Shown one piece after another: positions 39,445 through 47,817 of a DNA stretch of 64,000 nucleotides. Source of the stretch: JACRLW01 sp050181465 (GTDB taxonomy: Bacteria > Planctomycetota > UBA1135 > UBA2386); assembly GCA_050181465.1 (NCBI GenBank), contig JBFXDD010000021.1, positions 26,942 to 90,941 on the forward strand, read 5' to 3'. Under the pieces are notes generated by a model. That model did no database searches. It was not told the origin of the DNA and worked only from the letters and a program-made list of their open reading frames with translations. How positions within the stretch are numbered: position 1 is the stretch's first letter; the number at the start of each line of letters is the position of its first letter. Both the position numbers and the translations under genes were made by a program.

Positions 39445-40671
39445 TCATGCCGCGTTGGGCTCCGGATCGCGTACGAAGAACACGACCAGCGTCAGCGAGA
39501 GTGCGACGAGTCCGCCGGCAACCACGAGGAAGGCCGGAAAGCCGTGCTCCGCGACGATGATGCCGCCCACCCACGGCACGACTCCCGTACCCAGGCTGTT
39601 CGCAGCGTTCCGCAATCCCATCAATCGCCCACGGGCGGAGGGCGAAACCAAGTGCGACAACAGAGCCAAGAGCGCCGCAGATCGCGCGGCCGACGCGATG
39701 GCAATCGGAATGCCGATCGCTGCGAAGAGCGGCATGCCGTCGGCACGACCGAGCAGCGGGATCCCCACCGCGACGACCAACGACGACAGCAGCACGAAGC
39801 GACGCTTGCCCATCCGGTCGATGATCGGCCCGAGCAGGGCACTGCCGAGTGCGGCAAAGACCCCTAGCGCGACCCACAAGATCCACTGTCGGTTCCGACC
39901 GAGTCGACCGGTCGAGTCGAGCCAGTCGCCGAGGAACTGCGTGGTCGCGAAGAACGCGCCGGTGTAGAGCAGCACCGAGATCAACGCCGCACTGACATCC
40001 CTCCGACCGAGCACGACGCGCATCGGCACCGCCTCCTCGGCACGCCCCAACCCGGCTGGCAGCGTGCGCAGCAGCAACAGGGCGGAGAACGCGGCGACGA
40101 CAGCCTGCATCACGAACACACCACGCCAGTCGACGTGGGTCGCAAGCACGGTCGCGACCGGCATCCCGACCGGAACCGCGAGCAGGATCGCCGCCGTGAT
40201 GATTCCCATTGCACGGCCGCGGCGTGCGTAGGGGATGAGATCGGCGACGGCCGACGAAGCACTGGTCAGGACCACACCGCCACCGATGCCGGTGATGACG
40301 CGCAGCAGGGTCCACGTCGTCGCATCCGCCGTGAGAAGGTAGCCGGCGCTGCCGAGAGTGAACATGGCGAGGCCCGCCAGCAGCGGGGTGCGGCGACCGT
40401 GTCGGTCGATCCGTCCGCCGAGCAGCAAGGACGCCGCCGCGGCCGCGAGCCCTGCCGCGGCGACCACCCGACCGAACGCGGCATCGTCGAGCGACAACGC
40501 CGGTTTCATCCAAGCGCCGATCGCCGCCAAGACGTTGACGTTCAGTGAGGTCGCGAACGAGGCCAGCGCGAGCGCCAGCACCGGCAGCCAGGGATCGGAC
40601 GCGGGTTGCGGCTTCTGGTCACTCACGGGCGACTCGATTCGAGACGAGTACCGCTCGCGCTTCAACGGCAT
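39445..40671 (-). CDS. MFS transporter
   Basis: 408 residues with about twelve hydrophobic helices. The loop 2-3 MFS motif is seen as GGRIDRHGRRTPLLAGL, and its repeat in the second half as GPIIDRMGKRRFVLLSSL. RVITGIGGGVVLTSASSAVA resembles the drug-efflux (DHA1) motif region, so export of small molecules is likely but not proven. Start ATG 40669-40671; a GTG at 40624-40626 is an alternative that begins at SDQKPQPAS. It leads a leftward operon with the small one-TM protein and the SSS transporter. Confidence 0.88.
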   Translation of the reverse strand: MPLKRERYSSRIESPVSDQKPQPASDPWLPVLALALASFATSLNVNVLAAIGAWMKPALSLDDAAFGRVVAAAGLAAAAASLLLGGRIDRHGRRTPLLAGLAMFTLGSAGYLLTADATTWTLLRVITGIGGGVVLTSASSAVADLIPYARRGRAMGIITAAILLAVPVGMPVATVLATHVDWRGVFVMQAVVAAFSALLLLRTLPAGLGRAEEAVPMRVVLGRRDVSAALISVLLYTGAFFATTQFLGDWLDSTGRLGRNRQWILWVALGVFAALGSALLGPIIDRMGKRRFVLLSSLVVAVGIPLLGRADGMPLFAAIGIPIAIASAARSAALLALLSHLVSPSARGRLMGLRNAANSLGTGVVPWVGGIIVAEHGFPAFLVVAGGLVALSLTLVVFFVRDPEPNAA

Positions 40672-40834
40672 GCGTGCGAGCTTTCCCGATCAGCTCGACT
40701 CGATCGACGTCGTGGTGTCGAGAATCCCCTCGTCACGTCGCGTTCCGTTTGACGATCCCAAGACGGTGACGGAAGCTCTTCGCCCCGCCATGCCCGCCCT
40801 CGCCAAGTCCTTCGCCGTGGAGTCGTTCGCGTGA
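40670..40834 (+). CDS. Possible 54-residue protein upstream of flavoprotein
   Basis: ATG at 40670, stop TGA at 40832-40834 overlapping the GTG of the next gene as GTGA, which is the main argument for reality. The sequence (FPDQLDSIDVVVSRIPSS, FDDPKTVTEALRPAMPALAK) matches no family I know. If the neighbouring MFS gene starts at 40671 the two start codons overlap on opposite strands, which argues against one of them. Confidence 0.3.
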   Translation: MRASFPDQLDSIDVVVSRIPSSRRVPFDDPKTVTEALRPAMPALAKSFAVESFA

Positions 40835-42168
40835 AGATCGCCATCCTCGGAGCCGGGATTTCCGGCACCTCGCTCGCGCGCTTGCTCGCGGCCGACGGCC
40901 ACGTGATCGACGTGTTCGAGCGCAGTGAGCGCGCCGGCGGTCTGTGCAAGAGCCGCGTCGTCGACGGGTTCACCTTCGACGAAGCCGGCGGCCACATCAT
41001 GTTCAGCAAGCGCGGCGACGTGCTGGACTGGATGAAGGCGCGTTGTGGCGGGGACGACGGAGTCGTGCGCACCGAACGGCAGACCAAGATCCGTTGGCAC
41101 GACCGGTGGGTCCCCTATCCCTTCGAGAACGGCGTCGGCCACCTGACCAAGGAAGCGACGCTCGACTGCCTCGAGGGCTACATCGAAGCGTACGTCCAAC
41201 GGCGTCTCGGTTCGTCGTGCCCGAGCAACTTTCGCGATTGGATCCACTGGCGCATGGGGCCCGGCTTCGCGCGCCACTTCATGGTTCCCTACAACGAGAA
41301 GATCTGGAAGTGCGAGCTCGGGACGATGAGCTCCGAGTGGGTCGCGGGGCGGGTTCCCGAAGCGCCCATGCGCGACATCCTCGAGTCCGCCGTCGGCAGC
41401 ACAACCGAGGGCTACCAGCACCAGTCGGTGTTCTGGTTCCCAAAGCGCGGCGGGTTCGAGACCATGGTGCGGGGAACCGTCGAGGGCGGCGGATTCCGGC
41501 TGCACTGCAATGCGCGCGTCGAGGCGGTGCAACGCACTCGTGATGGTTTCCTGGTCGACGGCGAACGCTATGACCTCGTCGTCAACACGGTGCCGCTGCC
41601 GCAGATCGAACCGGCGATCCTCGATCTCCCAGCAGAAGTGCGCGGCGCCATCCATGCCCTGCGACCGATCTCACTGGTCAACGTGCTCATCGGCGTGAAG
41701 GCCGACGAGCCGCCGCCACCCTTGAGCTGGATTTACCTACCCTTCGCCGAGCAGGGCGCCGCGAATCGCGTCACCTACTTCAGCAACTACGCGCCGTCGA
41801 ACGCACCGCCGGGCCACGCGTCCTACATGGCCGAGGTCACCCATCGCGGCGAACTGGTGCCGAACCTCGAATGGGCGCGTTCACTCTGTCGCGCCCTGGA
41901 TCAAGCCGGCGTGCTCGATGCATCCAAGGTCGTCTCCCTGTCCTACGTGAACAGCGAGTTCGCGTACATCGATCAGAATCTCGAGTTCCCCGCGCGCGTC
42001 GCCACGGTGCGCGACTGGTTCGACTCGTCGGGCTACATCACCTTCGGCCGCTTCGGCCGCTACGAGTACCACAACTCGGATCAGTGCATCGCGCGCGCGA
42101 TGGAAGTGCATGGGCACATCCGTGAGATCGCTCGCACGGGTGCGCCGGCTCGACCGCGCTTCGCCTGA
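40831..42168 (+). CDS. UDP-galactopyranose-mutase-like FAD protein
   Basis: 445 residues, GTG start at 40831. The dinucleotide-binding motif is at the very N-terminus (IAILGAGISGTSLARLLA, then VFERSERAGGLC). DEAGGHIMFSKRGDVLDWMK, VPYPFENGVGHL and FMVPYNEKIWKCELGTMSSE resemble UDP-galactopyranose mutases and related amine-oxidase-fold proteins that act on nucleotide sugars. The C-terminal GYITFGRFGRYEYHNSDQCI is typical of this subgroup. Probably cytoplasmic and involved in polysaccharide synthesis. Exact substrate open; no glycosyltransferase is adjacent. Confidence 0.85.
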   Translation: MKIAILGAGISGTSLARLLAADGHVIDVFERSERAGGLCKSRVVDGFTFDEAGGHIMFSKRGDVLDWMKARCGGDDGVVRTERQTKIRWHDRWVPYPFENGVGHLTKEATLDCLEGYIEAYVQRRLGSSCPSNFRDWIHWRMGPGFARHFMVPYNEKIWKCELGTMSSEWVAGRVPEAPMRDILESAVGSTTEGYQHQSVFWFPKRGGFETMVRGTVEGGGFRLHCNARVEAVQRTRDGFLVDGERYDLVVNTVPLPQIEPAILDLPAEVRGAIHALRPISLVNVLIGVKADEPPPPLSWIYLPFAEQGAANRVTYFSNYAPSNAPPGHASYMAEVTHRGELVPNLEWARSLCRALDQAGVLDASKVVSLSYVNSEFAYIDQNLEFPARVATVRDWFDSSGYITFGRFGRYEYHNSDQCIARAMEVHGHIREIARTGAPARPRFA

Positions 42169-42597
42169 CGCAGCGCGTCCGGAGCCGGCTTCCTGCCGTC
42201 TCGGCGACGCCAGGGACCACCCGCCAGGAAATTTTCGGGGTCAGGACGGAACCTGTTGACGCGGACGCGGCGTCAGAGTGGACGCTTGGCAGGTGCCAGT
42301 CTCCTGCACGCTCTCTTCAAGCCGACTCCCATCCCCGACAGCCCAGGTGCCGGCCCGCTGCATGGCATCGAAATCAGAGGGGTCTGTTTCCGGGTGCAAC
42401 GCCCGGTGCCACGGTTGATCTTGCGATCGGTCGACCGGGACGCCGGCTCCTGGGCCCACGCCCGGGGATGGGGGTAGCCCGCGCGGTGTGCGAGCCGCGC
42501 GGACACTCTTCGCGGGGTGCACCGGGGGGCCGGGGCGCCCCGCGCTCTTGTACGCCACACGGGATGGACGGTGGCTCGTCCTCGGCTGGCCGTTCGC
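42169..42597. other. 429-bp non-coding stretch with hairpins
   Basis: Between the flavoprotein gene and a degenerate palindromic element. No frame has convincing coding character. An 8-bp stem (CCGCGCGG at 42479-42486 and 42495-42502) and GTCAGG...CCTGTTGAC dyad symmetry from 42240 are visible. Neither has a T run, so terminator function is uncertain. Confidence 0.45.
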
Positions 42598-42793
42598 CTG
42601 GTCCGGAGCGTTCGGAGACGTTTGCTCCGATCGCCGCAACTCGCGTCCTGCCGCATCGCCACGTCGGTTCCTTCCTGGGTTCCTTCCTGGCAGCTTGGCC
42701 ACGGCTACGCCTCGGTCGTCGCCCGCCGCAACTTCTTGTCCGGCATCGACCTGCGTCGATCTCGCCACGCCGCTGACGAATGGCCCGCACTAA
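42598..42793. repeat. Palindromic element, copy 5, degenerate (196 bp)
   Basis: Aligns with the 184-bp element in orientation A over its whole length, plus a 12-bp internal tandem duplication (GGTTCCTTCCTGGGTTCCTTCC region near 42670). Ends are eroded (CTGG at left, CTAA at right) and the central hairpin is partly broken, so it looks like an old copy. Its right end overlaps the stop codon of the PTPS-like gene. Confidence 0.85.
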
Positions 42794-43290
42794 CTGGTCA
42801 GGTCAAGTCGGACCACGCCCCGCTGCCCGGGCGTCTCCTCCACCCCGACCTCGACCGCCGTCGGACGAACCGTCGGCAATCGCCGCCCCAACTCGGCGAG
42901 GAGCCGGTCCGCGACATAGCCGGCGAGGTTCTCCGCACTCGAGTTGGAGATCGGCAGCAGCCGAATCTCGTCGGTCGGGATCACGTAGCGTCGCTCGTGG
43001 TAGCGGATCTCGGAGCTGCCGTCCGTCTTTGCCTCACAGGTCAAGACCGGGTGCTTTCCGGGCAGGATCACGCGCTCGTCCAGGTCGTCGACGATCTGTC
43101 GGACGATCGGCTTGATCTCCTTGAAGTTGATGACCAAGCCATGGCGGTCCAGCTCGGTCTCCACGCTCACCCACACCTTGTAGTTGTGGCCGTGCAAGCG
43201 CTCGGCGCTGCCGTCGGGGAAGATCAGGAAGTGGGCCGCGCTGAACTTGAGATAGTCCTTGTGGATCTGGATCGACCAGGTTCGCTGCAT
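42790..43290 (-). CDS. 6-pyruvoyl-tetrahydropterin synthase/QueD-like protein
   Basis: 166 residues. Zinc-site histidines are clear: KFSAAHFL (about H20) and RLHGHNYKVWV (about H33 and H35). LVINFKEIKPIVRQIVDDLD and PTAVEVGVEETPGQ (with the catalytic Glu region) also match. The family works on 7,8-dihydroneopterin triphosphate, either towards queuosine (QueD) or pterins; no other queuosine gene is present to decide. At 166 residues it is longer than E. coli QueD (~120). The stop TAG (42790-42792) lies in the end of a palindromic repeat. Confidence 0.9.
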   Translation of the reverse strand: MQRTWSIQIHKDYLKFSAAHFLIFPDGSAERLHGHNYKVWVSVETELDRHGLVINFKEIKPIVRQIVDDLDERVILPGKHPVLTCEAKTDGSSEIRYHERRYVIPTDEIRLLPISNSSAENLAGYVADRLLAELGRRLPTVRPTAVEVGVEETPGQRGVVRLDLTS

Positions 43291-43334
43291 GGGGCTTCGT
43301 CGGATGGGACTGAGGAAAGGGTATCTTCGCGCGC

Positions 43335-43667
43335 GTGATCGATCTGGACGCCGTTCCCTTCGTCGCCACGCGCTATCCCGGGGTCAGCATTCACTTCTAC
43401 CGGTCGGATCGCGCCTCCGGACACGCCGCGGTGATGATCCGCATGGAGCCGGGCACGGGCTACCCGGCGCATCGCCACGTCGGCCCCGAGGAACTGCTCG
43501 TCCTCCAAGGCGGCTTCACCGATGGCCGGAGCGAGTGGCGCGCTGGCGACTACGCCCGCTTCGAAGCGGGCTCGCACCACGCGCCGGTCGCGCTGAGCGA
43601 CGGGCCAGCCTGCGTCTTCTTCGCGATCGCCCACGAGGGCATCGAGCTGCTCCTCATGGGCTCGTGA
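43335..43667 (+). CDS. Small cupin protein, ChrR-type
   Basis: 110 residues with GTG start at 43335. Single cupin domain: MEPGTGYPAHRHVGPEELLV gives the two His and the Glu of metal-binding motif 1, and GDYARFEAGSHHAPVALSDG gives motif 2. It resembles the C-terminal cupin of ChrR-type anti-sigma factors but lacks the N-terminal anti-sigma domain. Function unknown; possibly metal-dependent sensing. It is divergent from the PTPS-like gene (44-bp gap). Confidence 0.8.
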   Translation: MIDLDAVPFVATRYPGVSIHFYRSDRASGHAAVMIRMEPGTGYPAHRHVGPEELLVLQGGFTDGRSEWRAGDYARFEAGSHHAPVALSDGPACVFFAIAHEGIELLLMGS

Positions 43668-43735
43668 CGCGCCCCCGCCGCGGCGAGTTGGTGCGTCCCG
43701 CGACGGCCGGCGGACGGGCTACCCCGCCGCAGCCG

Positions 43736-45847
43736 TCACTTCTGGGCAGCGGCTTCGGCGAGCACCTTCTCCGCGATGTTCGGCGGAACCGCCTCATAGG
43801 CGAAGGGCTCCATCGAGTAGTGACCGCGGCCCTGCGTGATCGAACGAAGCTGGGTCGAGTACTGGAACATCTCCGCGAGCGGCACCTTGCCGTTGACCGC
43901 GTTGATGCCGCCGGGCTTGGCGATCATTTCCTCGACGAGACCGCGACGAGAGGACAAGTCGCCGATGACGTCACCGACGTATTCCTCCGGACATTCGATC
44001 TCGATCTTCATGATCGGCTCGAGGAGCGTCGAGTTGTTCTCGATCGCCATGCGGAACGCGAGCGCGCCCGACGCCTCGAAGGCCATGTTGCTCGAGTCGA
44101 CGTCGTGGTACTGACCGTCGTGTAGTTCGGCGTGGAATTTCACGAAGGGATACCCGAGACGACCACCGCTCTTCGCGGAGTTGCGGATACCGGCTTCCAC
44201 CGAGGGGATGTACTCCTTCGGGATGGCGCCACCGGTGATGGCGTTCTCGAACGTGACGTCCTCGGTCTCCGTCGTCGGCGTGAAGCGGACTCGCGACACG
44301 GCGTACTGACCCGAACCACCCGACTGCTTGATGTGTCGGGCCTCGACCGCCTTCGGCGCGGTGAGGGTCTGCTTGTAGGCAACCTTCGGGCGACCCTGGA
44401 TGATGCCGACCTTGAACTCGCGCTCGATTCGGCTGCAGATGATTTCGAGGTGGAGTTCACCCATCCCGCTGATGACCATCTGCCCGGTCTGATCGTCGGT
44501 CCGCGCCTTGAAGGTCGGATCCTCGCGAACCAGCTTCGCGATCGCGCTCGTCAGCTTGTCGCGATCCGCGTTCGCCTTCGGCTCGATCGCCAAGGAGATG
44601 ACGGTGTCAGGGAACTGCATCGCCTCGTAGACAATCGCCTGATCGCGGAGACAGAGCGTGTCACCGGTGACGATGTCGCGAAGGCCGACGACGGCCACGA
44701 TTTCACCTGCGCGCGCCGACTCGATCGGTTCGCGCTGTGCAGCGTGCATGCGCACGATTCGTCCGACGCGCTCCTCCTTGCGGGTGCGCGGATTGTAGTA
44801 CTTCTCGCCCTGCTGGATGGTGCCGGAGTAGATGCGGACGAAGGTGAGGTCGCCGTTCGGATCGGAGATCGTCTTGAAGGCGAGGCCGCCGGGCGGCTCA
44901 CTGGAGCGCAGCGGCCGAATCAGCTTCTCGCCGGTCTCCGGATCGGTGCCTTCGATCGGGGGAACCTCGGTCGGCGATGGCAGGTAGTCCACCACCGCAT
45001 CCAGCAGGTTCTGCACACCCTTGTCCTTGAACGCCGAGCCGCACAGAACCGGCGTCAACTTCAGGTCCATCGTGCCGTTGCGGATGGCGCGCTTGATCTC
45101 GTCGATCGTGACGGGCTCGCCCTCCACGAACTTCTCGAGCATCGGGTCATAGAACTCGGCGACCGCCTCGATCATCTGCTCGCGGCGCATCTCGGCTTCT
45201 TCGCGGAGATCCGCAGGGACGTCGCCGATCGACACGTCGCGCGCGTCGTCGTCCCAGGTGTAGGCCTTCATCTCGACCAGGTCGATGACGCCGCGGAAGT
45301 TCTTCTCCGCGCCGATCGGCATCTGGATCGGGACCGCATTCGCATGCAAACGCGCGTGCATCGTCTCCACCGCGCGCTCGAAGTTGGCGCCGGTGCGATC
45401 CATCTTGTTGACGAAGGCGATCCGCGGGACTCGATAGCGATTGCCTTGGCGCCAAACCGTTTCGGACTGCGGCTGCACACCAGCCACCCCACAGAAGACA
45501 CCGACCGCGCCGTCCAGGACACGCAGCGAGCGCTCCACTTCGGCCGTGAAGTCCACGTGGCCTGGGGTATCGATCAGCGACAGAAAGTGACTCTTCCACG
45601 AGCAGCTGGTCGCCGCGGACGTGATCGTGATGCCGCGCTTCTGCTCCTCTTCCAGGTAGTCCATCGTGGCCTGGCCGTCGTGGACCTCACCGATCTTGTG
45701 GCTCTTGCCGGTGATGTAGAGGATGCGCTCGCTGACCGTCGTCTTGCCGGCGTCGATGTGCGCGATGATCCCGAAGTTGCGCGTCTTGAGGAGGCGTTCC
45801 TCCTCCTTGGTCAACTTCGGCTTGTCCTTGGTTTCAGTGTTCGACAT
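43736..45847 (-). CDS. fusA: Elongation factor G
   Basis: 703 residues, full length. GTPase motifs: G1 AHIDAGKTT, switch region EEEQKRGITITSAATSC, G3 DTPGHVDF, G4 NKMD, G5 GSAF. Domains II-V follow (ISGMGELHLEI, the domain IV tip GGSGQYA, and the C-terminal SSRRGLVEEM). It catalyses ribosomal translocation. It stands alone, away from rpsL/rpsG/tuf, and planctomycetes commonly carry more than one EF-G, so this may be a paralogue of specialised role; the motifs themselves are intact. Confidence 0.96.
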   Translation of the reverse strand: MSNTETKDKPKLTKEEERLLKTRNFGIIAHIDAGKTTVSERILYITGKSHKIGEVHDGQATMDYLEEEQKRGITITSAATSCSWKSHFLSLIDTPGHVDFTAEVERSLRVLDGAVGVFCGVAGVQPQSETVWRQGNRYRVPRIAFVNKMDRTGANFERAVETMHARLHANAVPIQMPIGAEKNFRGVIDLVEMKAYTWDDDARDVSIGDVPADLREEAEMRREQMIEAVAEFYDPMLEKFVEGEPVTIDEIKRAIRNGTMDLKLTPVLCGSAFKDKGVQNLLDAVVDYLPSPTEVPPIEGTDPETGEKLIRPLRSSEPPGGLAFKTISDPNGDLTFVRIYSGTIQQGEKYYNPRTRKEERVGRIVRMHAAQREPIESARAGEIVAVVGLRDIVTGDTLCLRDQAIVYEAMQFPDTVISLAIEPKANADRDKLTSAIAKLVREDPTFKARTDDQTGQMVISGMGELHLEIICSRIEREFKVGIIQGRPKVAYKQTLTAPKAVEARHIKQSGGSGQYAVSRVRFTPTTETEDVTFENAITGGAIPKEYIPSVEAGIRNSAKSGGRLGYPFVKFHAELHDGQYHDVDSSNMAFEASGALAFRMAIENNSTLLEPIMKIEIECPEEYVGDVIGDLSSRRGLVEEMIAKPGGINAVNGKVPLAEMFQYSTQLRSITQGRGHYSMEPFAYEAVPPNIAEKVLAEAAAQK

Positions 45848-45978
45848 GGGACACCCTGCTGGGTGGGGTTGGGCGCGTGGACACGCCCATCATTGCAACT
45901 CGAAGGGGAAGCAGGTTAGCGGGCGCCGCGTGGCCGTCAAGGCGCCCGGCGGACGGCTCGGGGTGCCGGCGCTCCCGG

Positions 45979-46162
45979 CTAGCCCGGATCATGCGTGAAC
46001 GTCGTCGCGAGATCGACACAGGTCGATGCCCAGGAAGGAGCTACGACGGTCGACGACCGAAGCGTAGCTGTAGCTACGCTGCCAGGGAGGAGCCGTCGTA
46101 GCGACGCCGCTGGGCGCGACTTGTGGCGATCGCAGCAGACGTTCACGAATGAGCCGGGCTAG
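45979..46162. repeat. 184-bp CTAG-bounded palindromic element, copy 6
   Basis: Exactly 184 bp, orientation B, CTAG at both ends. Central hairpin at 46061-46080 (AGCGTAGC/TGTA/GCTACGCT). The flanking stem CTACGACGGT (46041-46050) with GCCGTCGTAG (46092-46101) is fully paired counting one G-T, and differs from other copies by compensatory changes. Ends 11 bp before the ATG of the PQQ-propeller gene. The 131 bp before it, back to fusA, hold no gene. Confidence 0.94.
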
Positions 46163-46173
46163 CATCGTGGGCG

Positions 46174-47796
46174 ATGTGGAGTTCGCTGCTCAGCCTCGCT
46201 GTTCTGACCATCCCTCAGGACTGGCCTCAAGGTCCCGGCCCGCGCGGGGACTGGGGAAGCGACGGCGAAGCCCCCCCACTTCAGTTCAGTGTGCGGACCG
46301 GCGAGGGAATCCGCTGGCAGACGCCCCTGCCGGAGACCGGCCAGGGCGGCATCGCCGTGGTCGGCCGCCGGGCATTCGTGACCTCGATGGCACCCTGGGA
46401 CCCCGCGAACAAGCTGTCGCCGGAAGACTCGAGCCGCTTCGCCCACGCGACGGAGAATCGGGAGGTCGTCGGCAAACACATCGATGCTCACTGCCTGGAC
46501 GCCGACACTGGCGAGCTCCTGTGGACCCGCCGCATCGAAGGCATCGTTCCCGCGATCTACACCTACCCCTTCTCCGATGCGACCAGCGCATCGCCGGTCG
46601 CCGATGCCGCACACGTCTGGTTCACCAACGCCGCCGGCAGATTGTGCTGCTTCACGCACGCCGGGGAACTGGTGTGGGAGCGGGTCTGGACGCCGTCCTA
46701 CGACGGCCCCTTCAACAAGCAGTTCGAGCCCATCCTGGTCCGTGATGGCGAACGGCGGGTCCTCGTCTCGATGGAGCCCTTCGCGCCGGAGCAGGGCGAG
46801 ACCGCAAAGGACGCCCTCGTTGGCCGCTGGCACCACCTCGTCGGTCTGGACGCGTCGGATGGCTCGCTCCTGTGGCGGAGCCGGGACGGCCTGACCCAAT
46901 ACAACGCCCCCACCGCGGTCGACACGCCGGCGGGCCCGGCGATGCTGATCGCGCGAGGGGGGCCTCATGCGGTGCCGGAACGCCCCGTCGGGATCTCACT
47001 GGTGAGCCTGGTCGGACCCGACGCCGGCAAGAGCCGCTGGCGGTACGAGGACCCGCGCGGAAACCATGAAGGCGCCCTTCAGACGATGGCGCACGACGAA
47101 CGCCACGCCTACTGGATCCTGAAGGAGCCGCGCGACCTGCTGGTCGTGCTCGATCTGAAGAGCGGTGAGGAGCTTCGCACCATCTCGTTGAAGAAAGGAG
47201 TCGCGCGTTGGAGTCGACCATCCGACTCGGCGAGCGAATCGACGACGATGCAGCACGAGACCGGAGTGGACCTCGAGCAAGGCGTCTTCCCAGCCCGCTA
47301 TTCGCTGATCGCGGCGGAGGATCGCGTCTTCTTCCAGTGCTACGCGAGCGCCTGGGGCAAGCCGACCGTGGGGCCTGCGTACTCCTTTGGTCGCGTCGAT
47401 CCGACCACCGGCAGCGTCGACTATCTCGAAGTGCCGACCGACGTGACTTGGGACGGCGACGTCCCGCGGCGGATCTGGCGCACGAGGGGCGCCGCGCGAC
47501 CGCTCAACAGCCGCGGCATCGAGGTGACCGGGGATGACCGTTGCCGATGGGACGGCTGGGACTGGGTCTTCAACGGCTCACCGACGCGGGTGAATGCGCA
47601 CCTGTACTTCACGCTCGCAACCGGCGTCGTCTACGTGATCGACGCCGGGCGAGAAGAGTTCGATGCAGGTGCGCTGCTCGCGGTCGGCGACCTGGGCGCG
47701 GCCGGCCAAACCTGGACCGCGAACTCCGTCAGCTTCGCACATGGCCGGCTGTACCACCGCACCGCCAGCCACGTGATCTGCATCGGCCGAGAGTGA
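46174..47796 (+). CDS. Secreted PQQ-type beta-propeller protein
   Basis: 540 residues with a short N-terminal signal (MWSSLLSLAVLTIPQDWPQ). Propeller blades of the PQQ/BamB type are seen as HCLDADTGELLWTRRIEG, CFTHAGELVWERVW, GLDASDGSLLWRSR, VLDLKSGEELRTISL and VDPTTGSVDYLEV. NWPQWRGP-type N-terminal motifs of planctomycete relatives are echoed in WPQGPGPRGDWG. No dehydrogenase cofactor site is evident. Probably periplasmic or extracellular binding. The start codon lies 11 bp after a palindromic element, so its promoter or leader must lie within that element. Confidence 0.88.
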   Translation: MWSSLLSLAVLTIPQDWPQGPGPRGDWGSDGEAPPLQFSVRTGEGIRWQTPLPETGQGGIAVVGRRAFVTSMAPWDPANKLSPEDSSRFAHATENREVVGKHIDAHCLDADTGELLWTRRIEGIVPAIYTYPFSDATSASPVADAAHVWFTNAAGRLCCFTHAGELVWERVWTPSYDGPFNKQFEPILVRDGERRVLVSMEPFAPEQGETAKDALVGRWHHLVGLDASDGSLLWRSRDGLTQYNAPTAVDTPAGPAMLIARGGPHAVPERPVGISLVSLVGPDAGKSRWRYEDPRGNHEGALQTMAHDERHAYWILKEPRDLLVVLDLKSGEELRTISLKKGVARWSRPSDSASESTTMQHETGVDLEQGVFPARYSLIAAEDRVFFQCYASAWGKPTVGPAYSFGRVDPTTGSVDYLEVPTDVTWDGDVPRRIWRTRGAARPLNSRGIEVTGDDRCRWDGWDWVFNGSPTRVNAHLYFTLATGVVYVIDAGREEFDAGALLAVGDLGAAGQTWTANSVSFAHGRLYHRTASHVICIGRE

Positions 47797-47817
47797 TCGA
47801 ACGGCCGGCAGCAGTCC

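Noticed and set aside
42479..42502. GC hairpin as an intrinsic terminator
   Set aside because: There is no T run after the stem on either strand, and the site is about 300 bp from the nearest gene end.
44132..45919. 595-codon frame opposite fusA
   Set aside because: It is a mirror of the high-GC fusA codons, with His/Arg/Asp-rich composition and no family match.
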